A DNA stretch of 64,000 nt from an uncultured Xanthomonas sp. (GCA_943912265.1 CALTTS010000003.1:150036-214035); one strand, 5' to 3'. Shown: positions 26,959 to 36,499, numbered from the stretch's first letter. Notes: generated by a model not told the origin, from the letters alone. Program-made: numbers and translations.

Positions 26959-28053
26959 GTGACCGACGCCCCCACTCCCGCCCTCCCCGCCAACGACCGC
27001 CTGCTGCGCGCGCTGCGCCGCCAGCCGGTGGACCGCACGCCCGTCTGGCTGATGCGCCAGGCCGGCCGCTACCTGCCCGAATATCGCGCCACCCGCGCCC
27101 GCGCCGGCAGTTTCCTGGCGATGGCCAAGACCCCGGAACTGGCCTGCGAGGTGACGCTGCAGCCGCTGGCGCGCTTCCCGCTCGACGCGGCGATCCTGTT
27201 CTCCGACATCCTCACCGTGCCCGACGCGATGGGCCTGGGCCTGCACTTCGTCGAAGGCGAAGGCCCGAAGTTCGAGCGCCCGGTGCGCAGCGCCGCCGAC
27301 GTGGCGCGGCTGGCCGTGCCGGACATGGAAACCGGGCTGGGCTACGTGATGGACGCGGTGCGGCTGATCCGCCGCGAGCTGGCCGGCACCGTGCCGCTGA
27401 TCGGCTTCGCCGGCAGCCCGTGGACGCTGGCCTGCTACATGGTCGAAGGCGGCGGCAGCGACAACTACGCCCGGATCAAGGCGATGGCGCTGGACGCACC
27501 GGCGCTGCTGCACCGGCTGCTGGCGGTGACCACCGACGCGGTGATCGCCTACCTGTCCGCGCAGCGCGCGGCCGGCGCGCAGGCGCTGCAGGTGTTCGAC
27601 ACCTGGGGCGGCGTGCTCGGCCCGGCGATGTACCGCGAGTTCTCGCTGCCCTATCTGCTGCGCATCGCGCGCGGGCTGGAGCGCGGCGAAGGCGACGCGC
27701 GCACGCCGCTGATCCTGTTCGGCAAGGGCAACGGCCCGTACCTGGAGGAACTGGCCGCCAGCGGCGCCGATGCGCTGGGCGTGGACTGGACGACGGGCCT
27801 GGACGAGGCCGCGCGCCGCGTCGCCGGCAGGGTGGCGCTGCAGGGCAACCTCGACCCGGCCACGCTGTACGCCTCGCCCGGCGCCATCGCCCGCCAGGCC
27901 GCCGCCGTGCTCGACGCCTACGCCGCCGGCAACGGCGGTTCGCGCGAGGGCCACGTGTTCAACCTCGGCCACGGCCTGGCGCCGGACATGGACCCGGCGC
28001 ATGTCGCCGCGCTGGTCGAGGCGGTGCACCGGCACAGCGCACGGGCGGCATGA
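26959..28053 (+). CDS. hemE: Uroporphyrinogen decarboxylase
   Basis: Decarboxylates uroporphyrinogen III to coproporphyrinogen III in haem synthesis. The 364-residue TIM-barrel protein opens with PVWLMRQAGRYLPEYR, the substrate-binding family signature. AILFSDILTVPDAMG, GFAGSPWTLACYMVEGGGS and VFNLGHGLAPDMDPAHV follow. The start is GTG at 26959. It overlaps the MFS gene by 4 nt. Confidence 0.97.
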   Translation: MTDAPTPALPANDRLLRALRRQPVDRTPVWLMRQAGRYLPEYRATRARAGSFLAMAKTPELACEVTLQPLARFPLDAAILFSDILTVPDAMGLGLHFVEGEGPKFERPVRSAADVARLAVPDMETGLGYVMDAVRLIRRELAGTVPLIGFAGSPWTLACYMVEGGGSDNYARIKAMALDAPALLHRLLAVTTDAVIAYLSAQRAAGAQALQVFDTWGGVLGPAMYREFSLPYLLRIARGLERGEGDARTPLILFGKGNGPYLEELAASGADALGVDWTTGLDEAARRVAGRVALQGNLDPATLYASPGAIARQAAAVLDAYAAGNGGSREGHVFNLGHGLAPDMDPAHVAALVEAVHRHSARAA

Positions 28054-29459
28054 CCGCGACGGCGTCCCACCCGGCGGCCCTGCGGCCGCTGCTGTGGCTG
28101 GTGGCCGCGGGCATCTTCATGCAGATGCTCGACACCACCATCGTCAACACCGCGCTGCCGGCGATGGCGCGCAACCTCGGCGAAAGCCCGCTGCAGATGC
28201 AGTCGGTGGTGATGAGCTACGCGCTGACCGCCGCGGTGTTCATCCCGGCCTCGGGCTGGGTGGCCGACCGCTTCGGCACGCGCAAGGTATTCCTCGGCGC
28301 GGTGATCACGTTCACGCTCGGCTCGCTGCTGTGCGCGCTGGCGCCGACGCTGCCGCTGCTGGTGGCCGCGCGCATCGTGCAGGGCATGGGCGGGGCGATG
28401 CTGCTGCCGGTCGGGCGGCTGGCGGTGCTGCGCTCGGTCTCGCGCGAGCAGTACCTGGGCGCGATCAGCTTCATCGCGATCCCGGCGATGATCGGCCCGC
28501 TGCTCGGCCCCACCCTCGGCGGCTGGCTGGTGCGGGTGGCGAGCTGGCACTGGATCTTCCTGATCAACCTGCCGATCGGCGCGCTGGCGCTGCTGGCGGC
28601 GCTGCGGATCATGCCCGACCATCGGGCCAGTGAACGCACCCGCTTCGACCTGTTCGGCTACCTGCTGCTGGCCGCCGGCATGGTGCTGCTGTCGCTGGCG
28701 CTGGACGGGGTGGCCGACCGCGCCGCCGGGCACGTGCTGGTGCTGCTGCTCGGCGTGTTCGGGCTGGCCGCGCTGGCCGGCTACTGGCTGCACGCCGCGC
28801 GGGTGCCGCAGCCGCTGTTCCCGCTGGACCTGTTCGCCATCGCCGCCTACCGGATCGGCCTGATCGGCAACCTGTTCGCGCGCATCGGCAGCGGCGCTAT
28901 GCCGTTCCTGATCCCGCTGCTGCTGCAGGTGGGCCTGGGCCTGGACGCGATGCGCGCGGGCATGATGATGATCCCGGTGGCGCTGGCCGGCATGGCCTCC
29001 AAGCGCGCGGCCGTGGCCCTGGTGGACCGGCTGGGCTACCGCCGCGTGCTGATGGTCAACACCGTGCTGGTGGGGCTGATGATGGCCGGCTTCGCGCTGA
29101 TCGGCGCGGGCCAGCCGCTGTGGCTGCGCATCGTGCAGTTCGCCGCGTTCGGCGCGGTCAACTCGCTGCAGTTCACGGTGATGAACACGGTGACCCTGCG
29201 CGACCTCGACGGCGAGCATGCCAGCGCCGGCAACAGCCTGCTGTCGATGGTGATGATGCTGGCCACCGGCTTCGGCGTGGCCGTGGCCGGCAGCCTGCTG
29301 GCGGCGTTCAACGAACACCTCACGATGCACGGCGCGATGGCCGCGCTGCGCGCCACGTTCGCGTGCATGGGCGCGGTGACGCTGGCCTCGACGCTGATCT
29401 TCTGGCAGCTGGTCGAACCGCCGCGCCGCTACGGCAAGGTCGACATGCCGGCCGAGTGA
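28050..29459 (+). CDS. MFS drug exporter, DHA2/MdtD-like
   Basis: Inner-membrane proton antiporter of 469 residues with about 14 hydrophobic helices. The DHA2 motif in helix 1 (QMLDTTIVNTALPAMA) and motif A (GWVADRFGTRKVF), plus helix 5 motif C (GPLLGPTLGGWLV), mark a drug:H+ antiporter. The closest type by eye is MdtD/EmrB-like. Translation is coupled to hemE by an ATGA overlap, although a functional link to haem is not evident. Confidence 0.9.
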   Translation: MTATASHPAALRPLLWLVAAGIFMQMLDTTIVNTALPAMARNLGESPLQMQSVVMSYALTAAVFIPASGWVADRFGTRKVFLGAVITFTLGSLLCALAPTLPLLVAARIVQGMGGAMLLPVGRLAVLRSVSREQYLGAISFIAIPAMIGPLLGPTLGGWLVRVASWHWIFLINLPIGALALLAALRIMPDHRASERTRFDLFGYLLLAAGMVLLSLALDGVADRAAGHVLVLLLGVFGLAALAGYWLHAARVPQPLFPLDLFAIAAYRIGLIGNLFARIGSGAMPFLIPLLLQVGLGLDAMRAGMMMIPVALAGMASKRAAVALVDRLGYRRVLMVNTVLVGLMMAGFALIGAGQPLWLRIVQFAAFGAVNSLQFTVMNTVTLRDLDGEHASAGNSLLSMVMMLATGFGVAVAGSLLAAFNEHLTMHGAMAALRATFACMGAVTLASTLIFWQLVEPPRRYGKVDMPAE

Positions 29460-29521
29460 GCGCGCGGCCCGGTGGATGATCGCCCGCCGGGCAAGCGGTG
29501 ACGCTGCGGCCGGCGGCGGTT

Positions 29522-30592
29522 TCAGCCGGTGCGCCGCACCGGCACGCGCAGGCGCCGGCGCGGTTCGGGCGAGGCCGACGGCCTGCGGTATTCCAGGCGG
29601 ATCTCGCGCTGGCCGTCGCCGACCTGCGGCTCGATGCGCTCGGGCGGCACGCACGAGGGGTCGGCAAGCCGGCCGACCTGCAGCGACGCGGCCACCTGCA
29701 GCAGCCGCGCGGCGGCGTCGCCCGGGTCGCGCGCTTCCACCCGGTCGGCGAACGCCACCGCGGCGACCCGCCCTTCCACCGCGCTGCTCATCAGCGCGTC
29801 CGGCGCCTGCGCGTCCGGTTCGGCGCGGACGACCGCCGGCAGCAGGCCCCAGCAGGCGCCGGTGCTGGTCACCCTCACCTGCCGCGCCAGCGCCTGCAGC
29901 AGTTCCACCGATTCCGCGCGCACCGCGGCCGCGGTGGTGTCCTGCGCCGGCGCGCTGTAGCGCAGCTTGACGAAGTACATGCCCTCGACCAGCAGGCCGA
30001 ACGAGGACAGGTAGGCCGTGCCCTGGCGCAGGCTGCGCAGCGGCAGCAGGTAGGCCGGCAGGGACGCCTGCTCCTCGCCTTCGCCGGGCGCCAGTTCCAG
30101 CGCTTCCGGCTCGCCGACCTCGATTGCGTCGTAGTAGTCCGGCCGCCCCGCCAACTCCCGGAGTTCGCTCACGGTGCCGTCCATCGCGCCGCGCAACGCC
30201 TCCGGCGGCAGCTTGCCGGCCGGCCAGAAATACACGTCCAGCCACTGTTCCGCGCGGGCGGCATCGAGGTAGCGCACCGACACGCCGTAGGCCGGGTCCT
30301 CGTAGCGATGCTCGCCCTGCGCCTGCCAGGGGCCGAGCCGCAGCGGATACAGCACCCGGCTCTCGGTGATGAAGCCGCCGAGGAAGGGCATCGGCGCTGC
30401 CGGCTCCGCCGCGGCAGCGGCCACTTCGGCATCCGCCGCTTCGGCGGCCGCGGCCTGCACGGCAACGGCCGGCAGCAGGCCGGCGCACGCCAGCACCAGG
30501 GCCGGCATGCGGGCCGGCCGCCGTCTCCGCAGGCCCGGCATCCGCATCCGCTCCTGTCCTTCGCCCGCGCCCTCGCCCGTCCGCATCGTCAT
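29522..30592 (-). CDS. Secreted protein coupled to the hybrid sensor kinase
   Basis: A 356-residue protein. A basic N-terminus, then a hydrophobic segment ending VAVQAAAAE (about residues 29-50), indicates export. The mature part has RLGPWQAQGEHRYEDPAYGVSVRYLD and later WLDVYFWPAG, strand-rich and without recognised catalytic motifs, ending in a basic tail. Its ATG overlaps the sensor-kinase stop by 4 nt, so the pair is co-translated; a ligand-handling or accessory sensing role is inference. Family not recognised. Confidence 0.7.
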   Translation of the reverse strand: MTMRTGEGAGEGQERMRMPGLRRRRPARMPALVLACAGLLPAVAVQAAAAEAADAEVAAAAAEPAAPMPFLGGFITESRVLYPLRLGPWQAQGEHRYEDPAYGVSVRYLDAARAEQWLDVYFWPAGKLPPEALRGAMDGTVSELRELAGRPDYYDAIEVGEPEALELAPGEGEEQASLPAYLLPLRSLRQGTAYLSSFGLLVEGMYFVKLRYSAPAQDTTAAAVRAESVELLQALARQVRVTSTGACWGLLPAVVRAEPDAQAPDALMSSAVEGRVAAVAFADRVEARDPGDAAARLLQVAASLQVGRLADPSCVPPERIEPQVGDGQREIRLEYRRPSASPEPRRRLRVPVRRTG

Positions 30593-33500
30593 TCCCCCTT
30601 TTCCGCCGCCGGCAACACCGCGGCAATGGCGGCGGCCAGCAGGTCGCCGGTCACCGGCTTGCGCAGGAAGCCGTCGAACCCGGCCGTCTTCGCCTGCGCC
30701 TCGGCCTCGCCGTCGGCGCGCGCGGTGACCGCGAGCAGCGGCGCGGCGAAACCGAGGCCGCGCAATTGCCGGGCCAGCGCGAAGCCGTCCAGCCCGGGCA
30801 GGTCCAGATCCAGCAGGCCGACGTCGAAGTCGGCCGCCGCGGCCTCGGTCAACGCGGCCAGCCCGTGCGCCGCATGCACCACATGGTGGCCGCGCTGCCG
30901 CAGCAGGCCGGTGACCACGTCGGCGACGGTGGCATCGTCCTCGACCAGCAGGATGCGCAGGCCCGGCGGCACGGCGGCCGCCGGGGCCGCGGCGGCTTCC
31001 GCGGCCGGGGTCACCGCCCCCAGCGCCGGCGCCAGCGGCAGCTCCACGGCGAAGCAGCTGCCCTTGCCCGGCGCGCTGTCCACGTCGATGCGCCCGCCCA
31101 TCGCCAGCGCCAGTTCCTGGCAGATCGCCAGGCCGAGCCCGCTGCCGCCGTAGCGCGCGGCGGTGCGCGGCCCTTCGCCCTGCTCGAAACGGCGGAACAG
31201 CCGCGCGCGCTGTTCGGCGCCGATGCCCGGCCCGGTGTCGGCCACCTCGAAATGCACGCCGCCGCCGGCCCCGGCCCGCGCGCGCAGGTCCACCCGGCCA
31301 TGCTCGGTGAACTTGATCGCGTTGTTGAGCAGGTTCAGCAATATCTGGCGGACCCGCAGCGCGTCGCCGTGCAGGGCATGCGGCACGTCGTCGGCGATGT
31401 CCACGCCCAGCGCGAGACCGCGCTGGCGCGCCGCCGGGGCGACCAGGGCCGCCACCCCGGCCACCAGTTCGCGCACGTCGAAATCCTGCAGGTCCAGCTC
31501 CAGTTTGCCGGCCTCGATCCGCGCCAGGTCGAGGGCGTCGTTGACCAGCCGCAGCAGGTGCTGGCCGGCGTTGCGGATGGACTGGACGTAACCGCGCTGG
31601 CGCATGTCCAGTTGCGTGCCGAGCAGCAGCTCGCTCATGCCGAGCACGCCGGTCATCGGCGTGCGCACCTCGTGGCCGAGCGTGGCGAGGAAGCGGGTCT
31701 TGGCCTGCGAGGCCTGTTCGGCCAGCTCGCGCTTGTGCTCGGCCAGCTGCCAGGCCGAACGCCGGCGCAGCCGCTCGCGGTAGCCCAGCACCGCCCACGC
31801 GCCCAGCAGCACGCCGGCGACGGCGTACAGCGCGATCGCCCAGGCTCCCAGCCACCACGGCGGCCGCACCCGGAACGCGAGGGTGCGGACCGGCGACCAC
31901 ACGCCGTCGGCGGTGCGCCCGGCCACCTCCAGCCGGTAATGCCCGGGCGGCAGGCGCGAGAAGGTACGCTCGCCGCCCGCGCCGGCATCGACCCAGCCGT
32001 CGTCGAAGCCGGACAGGCGGAAGCGGTAGCGGTTGCCGGCCACGTTGTCGAAGGACATCAGCCGCGCCACCACGCGCAGGTCGCGGTCGTCGTGGCCGAT
32101 CTCGAAACCGGCCGCCACGGGCAGTTCGATCGCGTCGGCGCCGTGGCCGACGGTGACCGCGTCGATGCTCAGCCGCGGCACCTCGCGCGACGGCCGCACC
32201 ACCACCGGGTCGAACACCACCAGCCCGTGCGAGGCGGCGGCCACCAGCCGGCCGTCGCGCGCGCGCGGCACCGGCGGCACCAGGATTTCCTGCCCGGGCA
32301 GGCCGTCGCCGAGGCCGTACAGCCGGGTCGCCGCGGTGGCCGGGTCGACCCGCAGCAGGCCGCGGATGCTGCCCAGCCACAGCACGTCGCGGTGGTCGAT
32401 GGTCAGGCCGCGGAAGCCGATCTGCGGCATGCCCGCCTCCGCGCCGATGCGCCGCACCCTGCGCCAGCCCTGCGGCCCGGCCCGGTACTGCTCGACCGCG
32501 CCGGTGCGCGCGACCCACAGCGAACCGTCCCCGGCCATGCCGAAGCCGTTCGCCGGCCCGGCCGTCACGCCGGCCACCGGCACGAAGCGGCGCGCACCCG
32601 GCGACCAGGCCAGCAGGCCGGTGCTGCCGGCCACCCACGCCTGCCCATCCGGGCCGTCGCGCAGCTGGCTCACCGTGAGCAGCGCCTCCAGGCCGCGGCC
32701 GGCGCCCGGCGCGATGCGCTCGACCACGCGGCCGTCCGTGGTGCGCGCCTGCATGCCTTCGTCCAGCGACCAGGTCCACAGCAGGCCGGCGCGGTCCTGG
32801 GTGATCGCGGTCAGGTCGCCCGGGAAAGCGGCGTCGGCGCCCGCGCCGGCCGTCCATTCCCGCCAGCGGCCGGTGGCCGGGTCGTAGCGGCCGAGACCGT
32901 CGCCGAACCCCACCCATACCTTGCCGTCGGCACTCTCGAACACCGCGGTCAGCACGCGCTGCGGGCGGCTGGTGAACACGTGCCGCACCGCGCCGGACTC
33001 CGGGTCCAGTTCGTCGAGCACGCCCGAGGTGCCGACCAGCCACATGCTGCCGCCGGCCGAGGCGGCGATGCCGTAGACCTGCGCGTTGCCCAGCACCATC
33101 GGCAATTGGTTGGCGCCGGCGGCGGTCTTCGACCACGCATCCTGCTTGAACAGCACCGACAGCTGGCGCCAGTTCGACGGCAGGTGCCAGACCCCTGCAT
33201 CCTGGGTGGTGAACCACAGCCCGCCGTCGCGCCCGGCCAGCGCGCGCTCGAACTGCGGCCGCACCGCGCCGCGGGTGAGGTTGCTGTACAGCGGCACGAC
33301 GTAGCTGCCGTCCTCGTCCACGTGGGTCAGCCCCTGCGAGGTGGCGGTCCAGAACGCGCCCTCGTGGTCGCGCAACAAGGGCCCGAACACCATCGGGTCG
33401 CCGGCGATGCGCAGCGGATGCCACGACCAGCTGCCGTCGCCGCGATACACGCTGCCGCCGGGGATGGAGCGGACCCACAGCGCACCGTCGCGGCCGAACA

Positions 33501-34209
33501 CCAGCCCCTGCACGTATTCGGCCAGCAACGCCTGCGCCGGCACCCGCGCGAAACCGCGGCCGGTCCAGCGCGCGACCCCGGCATTGGTGGCCACCCACAG
33601 GCTGCCGTCCGGCGCCAGTTCCAGCGCGGTGACCACGCGCCCGGGCAGGCTGGCCGGGTCGGCCGCATCCGGCAGGAACTGCTCGATCCGGCCGTCGCGC
33701 CGCCAGCGGTACAGGCCGGCGCCGGACGTGCCGATCCACAGCGCGCCGTCGGCCGTGTGGAGCACGTCCCAGATCGGGCTGGCGGAAAGCCGGACGTCGC
33801 CGATGCGGTCGTGGCGGACGAAACGGCGGCGCCCGGCATCCAGTTCGACCAGGCCGGCCGTGTCGGTGCCGGCCCACACCCGGTTGTCGCGGTCCACGTA
33901 GACGCAGTCGATCTCGTTGTCGCCCAGCCCGTCCTCGCGGCGCCACACGCGCAGGCCGATGCCGTCGTAGCGGGCCAGGCCATCCAGGGTGGCGAACCAC
34001 AGGTAGCCGTCGGCATCCTCGGCCACGTCGTACACGGTGTTGGAGGGCAGGCCGTCGGCCACCGACAGCTGCCGCGGCATCGGCGTTTCCGGCAGGCCGG
34101 CCCGTGCCGGCAGCGCGATGGCCAGCAGCAGCGCGATGCTCCCCAGCCGGCGCCATGCCCGTTCCATACGCCTCCACCGGTCGCTCGCCATCGTCGCTTC
34201 CATCCCCAT
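30589..34209 (-). CDS. Hybrid sensor histidine kinase with beta-propeller sensor domain
   Basis: A 1,206-residue one-piece two-component protein. A signal segment is followed by two seven-blade-like propeller regions (repeats such as DGYLWFATLDGLARYDG, GALWIGTSGAGLYRW; about 60-700). A Y_Y_Y domain (about 710-800) and one membrane helix come next. HisKA with LGHEVRTPMTG, HATPase_c (NAIKFTEHG, DTGPGIG, GGSGLGLAI) and a receiver domain with LLDLDLPGLDG and the RKP Lys close the protein. ATG 34209 follows GGGAG; ATG 34167 with GGAGG directly starts a clean signal peptide and is an alternative. No DNA-binding output domain is present, so signalling must pass to another protein. Confidence 0.9.
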   Translation of the reverse strand: MGMEATMASDRWRRMERAWRRLGSIALLLAIALPARAGLPETPMPRQLSVADGLPSNTVYDVAEDADGYLWFATLDGLARYDGIGLRVWRREDGLGDNEIDCVYVDRDNRVWAGTDTAGLVELDAGRRRFVRHDRIGDVRLSASPIWDVLHTADGALWIGTSGAGLYRWRRDGRIEQFLPDAADPASLPGRVVTALELAPDGSLWVATNAGVARWTGRGFARVPAQALLAEYVQGLVFGRDGALWVRSIPGGSVYRGDGSWSWHPLRIAGDPMVFGPLLRDHEGAFWTATSQGLTHVDEDGSYVVPLYSNLTRGAVRPQFERALAGRDGGLWFTTQDAGVWHLPSNWRQLSVLFKQDAWSKTAAGANQLPMVLGNAQVYGIAASAGGSMWLVGTSGVLDELDPESGAVRHVFTSRPQRVLTAVFESADGKVWVGFGDGLGRYDPATGRWREWTAGAGADAAFPGDLTAITQDRAGLLWTWSLDEGMQARTTDGRVVERIAPGAGRGLEALLTVSQLRDGPDGQAWVAGSTGLLAWSPGARRFVPVAGVTAGPANGFGMAGDGSLWVARTGAVEQYRAGPQGWRRVRRIGAEAGMPQIGFRGLTIDHRDVLWLGSIRGLLRVDPATAATRLYGLGDGLPGQEILVPPVPRARDGRLVAAASHGLVVFDPVVVRPSREVPRLSIDAVTVGHGADAIELPVAAGFEIGHDDRDLRVVARLMSFDNVAGNRYRFRLSGFDDGWVDAGAGGERTFSRLPPGHYRLEVAGRTADGVWSPVRTLAFRVRPPWWLGAWAIALYAVAGVLLGAWAVLGYRERLRRRSAWQLAEHKRELAEQASQAKTRFLATLGHEVRTPMTGVLGMSELLLGTQLDMRQRGYVQSIRNAGQHLLRLVNDALDLARIEAGKLELDLQDFDVRELVAGVAALVAPAARQRGLALGVDIADDVPHALHGDALRVRQILLNLLNNAIKFTEHGRVDLRARAGAGGGVHFEVADTGPGIGAEQRARLFRRFEQGEGPRTAARYGGSGLGLAICQELALAMGGRIDVDSAPGKGSCFAVELPLAPALGAVTPAAEAAAAPAAAVPPGLRILLVEDDATVADVVTGLLRQRGHHVVHAAHGLAALTEAAAADFDVGLLDLDLPGLDGFALARQLRGLGFAAPLLAVTARADGEAEAQAKTAGFDGFLRKPVTGDLLAAAIAAVLPAAEKGE

Positions 34210-34302
34210 CGCCGTCTCCCGACCCATCCTGGTCGATTCCTTCCGAATCCTCGCAACGGTCCGTTGCGGGCGCAAGCGACATACTCCCGACGTCGCCGTG
34301 CC

Positions 34303-34308
34303 TAGAAT
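34303..34308 (+). promoter_or_regulatory. Putative -10 box of the first yceI-like gene (leaderless spacing)
   Basis: TAGAAT ends 6 nt before the ATG at 34315. There is no Shine-Dalgarno and no clear -35 box. Confidence 0.45.
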
Positions 34309-34314
34309 CGCGCC

Positions 34315-34950
34315 ATGCCCTTCCGCCCGCGCCTGCTGCCGCTGCTGCTTCTCCCGCTGGTCCTGGCGTCCGTGCCCGGCGGCGCGCGCGCCGCGGTCGA
34401 GGACTACGCGCTCGACCCGGTGCATACCCGCATCGTGCTGGCGGTGTCGCACGCGGGCTTCTCGCAGGCGCTGGGCACGGTGTCTGGCAGCCGCGGGCAG
34501 CTGCGCTTCGACCCGGACGACTGGCACAGTGCACAGCTGGACGTGACCGTGCCGCTGGAACGCACCGACTTCGGCGACGCCGCCTGGACCCGCGCGGTAC
34601 AGGCCGCCGGACTGCTCGACGTGCAGCGCCACCCGCAGGCCCGTTTCGTTTCGACCGGGATCGAGCCGGTGGATGCGCGCCATGCCCGCGTGCACGGCAC
34701 GCTCACCCTGCACGGCGTCAGCCGCGAGGTCGTGCTGGACGTGGCCTTCAACCAGCTCAAACGCCATCCGCTGCCGCCGTTCCGCCGCACCGCCGGCTTT
34801 TCGGCCACCGCCACGCTGAGCCGCGCGGCGTTCGGCATCAAGGCCTGGCCTTCGCTGATCGGCGACGAAGTGCAGTTGCGCATCGAGGCCGAAGCCGTGC
34901 GCGATCGTGTACCCCTTTCTTCATCCACCACCCGGGAAACCACGCCATGA
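34315..34950 (+). CDS. YceI-family lipocalin-like periplasmic protein
   Basis: A 211-residue protein with a signal peptide ending GARAA. YALDPVHTRIVLAVSHAGFSQALG is the YceI opening motif, and LHGVSREVVLDV the central one. YceI proteins form a lipocalin-like barrel that binds polyisoprenoids such as quinones. It is the first gene of a three-gene operon with cytochrome b561 and a second YceI, all with 4-nt overlaps, suggesting a role around membrane quinones. Confidence 0.9.
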   Translation: MPFRPRLLPLLLLPLVLASVPGGARAAVEDYALDPVHTRIVLAVSHAGFSQALGTVSGSRGQLRFDPDDWHSAQLDVTVPLERTDFGDAAWTRAVQAAGLLDVQRHPQARFVSTGIEPVDARHARVHGTLTLHGVSREVVLDVAFNQLKRHPLPPFRRTAGFSATATLSRAAFGIKAWPSLIGDEVQLRIEAEAVRDRVPLSSSTTRETTP

Positions 34951-35528
34951 CCCTGCGCAACACCCGCGACCGCTGGGGCAGCATCAGCATGAGCCTGCAC
35001 TGGCTGATCGCCGCCCTCATCCTCGTGCTGGGCATCGTCGGCCTGACCATGGACGACCTGCCCCGGACCCCGGGCTATTTCTGGGTGTACACCGCGCACA
35101 AGTCCCTCGGCATCACCGTGCTGGCGCTGGCCGTGGTCCGGCTGGGCTGGCGCTTGTATGCCGGCCGCCCCGATCCCGTCCCGGGCATCCCGCCCTGGCA
35201 GGAGCGCCTCGCCGAAGCCACGCACGGGCTGATCTACGTGCTGATCTTCGCCGTGCCGCTGTCCGGCTGGCTGTTCGACTCGGCCGTCGGCCTGCGTCCG
35301 TTCCGGCTGTTCGGGCTGGTCGAGATGCCCAAGCTGGCCGCGCCCAGCGAGCACCTGGCCCACCTGTCGCACCGGGTCCACGAGTACGGTTTCTGGCTGC
35401 TGGTGCTGGTGGTGTGCGGCCATGCCGGCGCCGCGCTGTTCCACCATTTCGTCCAGCACGACGACACGCTGCGGCGCATGCTGCCGCGCCGCCGCCCCGT
35501 TTCCACGCCACGAGGACCTTCCGCATGA
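34947..35528 (+). CDS. Cytochrome b561-type membrane protein
   Basis: A 193-residue four-helix cytochrome b561 family protein. Predicted haem-ligand His residues occur in ISMSLHWLIA and YTAHKSLG, and in AHLSHRVHEYG and GHAGAALFHHF. These proteins move electrons between quinol and periplasmic acceptors. The gene is flanked by two YceI genes in one operon, starting within the stop of the first and overlapping the second by 4 nt. Confidence 0.92.
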   Translation: MTLRNTRDRWGSISMSLHWLIAALILVLGIVGLTMDDLPRTPGYFWVYTAHKSLGITVLALAVVRLGWRLYAGRPDPVPGIPPWQERLAEATHGLIYVLIFAVPLSGWLFDSAVGLRPFRLFGLVEMPKLAAPSEHLAHLSHRVHEYGFWLLVLVVCGHAGAALFHHFVQHDDTLRRMLPRRRPVSTPRGPSA

Positions 35529-36085
35529 ACAAGACCCTGCGTTCCCTCGCGGCCGTCGCGATGCTGGCGGCCCTGCCCGTGGCTTCCGCACTGGCCGCCG
35601 ATTACGTGCAGGCACCCGGCTCGCGGCTGGCCTTCGCCACCACGTACGACGGCCAGGTGTTCGCCGGCACCTTCCCCGGCTTCGCCGCCGTGCTGAGTTT
35701 CGACCCGGCCCATCTGGACGCCGCGAAGCTGGACGTGACCATCCCGCTGGCCGGCGCGAACACCGGCAACGACGACCGCGACTCCACGCTCAGGACCGCC
35801 GATTTCTTCGATGTCGGCACCTTCGCCCAGGCCCGCTACACGGCGACGACGTTCCGCGACCTCGGCGGCGGCAAGTACGCCGCCGACGGCACGCTGGCGC
35901 TGAAAGGCGTGAGCAAGCCGGTGACGCTGACCTTCACCTGGACGCCCGGCGCGCAGCCGGTGCTGTTCGGCCGCGCCAGCATCAAGCGCCTGGACTTCGG
36001 CATCGGCACCGGCGACTGGGCCGACACCCGCTCCATCCCGGCCGAAGTGGCGGTCAGCACCCGGGTGGTGTTCAAGCCGCGCTGA
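35525..36085 (+). CDS. YceI-family periplasmic protein (second copy)
   Basis: A 186-residue protein with signal peptide ending ASALAA. It carries GSRLAFATTYDGQVFAGTF, RTADFFDVGTFAQARYT and LALKGVSKPVTLTFTW. It resembles canonical YceI more closely than the first copy does. The third gene of the YceI-b561-YceI operon; the two YceI proteins differ enough to suggest division of labour. Confidence 0.93.
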   Translation: MNKTLRSLAAVAMLAALPVASALAADYVQAPGSRLAFATTYDGQVFAGTFPGFAAVLSFDPAHLDAAKLDVTIPLAGANTGNDDRDSTLRTADFFDVGTFAQARYTATTFRDLGGGKYAADGTLALKGVSKPVTLTFTWTPGAQPVLFGRASIKRLDFGIGTGDWADTRSIPAEVAVSTRVVFKPR

Positions 36086-36423
36086 GGCCGCCGTCGCGCG
36101 CGGCGGCGCCGCGACGGGACGGCAAGCCCGCCACGGCGCGCCCGGTGCAACGCATCGCAAACCCGCATCCCGCCGGCACCCGCACCGTGGCCGCATCGGC
36201 CGGCCGGGCTCGCGTCGTTCGACGGCGGCATCCCGGCGCCGTGGCGGACCGCCGGTACCGACATGCGGGCCAACCCGCGGACAGGAACACGCCGGCGGCC
36301 ATCGCCGGCCGGTGCAGCTGCCGACATCCCGCGCCGGCAACGCATGGGACGGCAGCGCACGCGCCGACGGACGATCCGGCCCATCCGCCCGCCCTGCCGG
36401 GCCGGCCGGCGACCATGCCCCGC

Positions 36424-36435
36424 TATTTCGAAATA
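36424..36435. promoter_or_regulatory. Perfect 12-bp palindrome, upstream gntR operator candidate
   Basis: TATTTCGAAATA lies 66 bp before the gntR start. It sits where a -35 element would fall for a GATAAT hexamer at 36454-36459. The remainder of the 415-bp gap after the second yceI gene (36086-36500) shows no gene that I can support. Confidence 0.55.
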
Positions 36436-36487
36436 TTCACGGGGATTCGCGGAGATAATGCCGGTCTCCGCCAGAAACACCTCCTGC

Positions 36488-36499
36488 AATTTCGAAATT
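36488..36499. promoter_or_regulatory. Perfect 12-bp palindrome, start-proximal gntR operator candidate
   Basis: AATTTCGAAATT ends 1 nt before the gntR ATG. It shares the TTTCGAAA core with the palindrome at 36424-36435, and the centres are 64 bp apart. Confidence 0.55.

Noticed and set aside
30766..34305. A 1,179-codon open frame antisense to the hybrid sensor kinase
   Set aside because: Long antisense frames are expected at this G+C content; it has Arg/Ala/Gly/Pro-rich, motif-free sequence while the opposite strand has complete domains.
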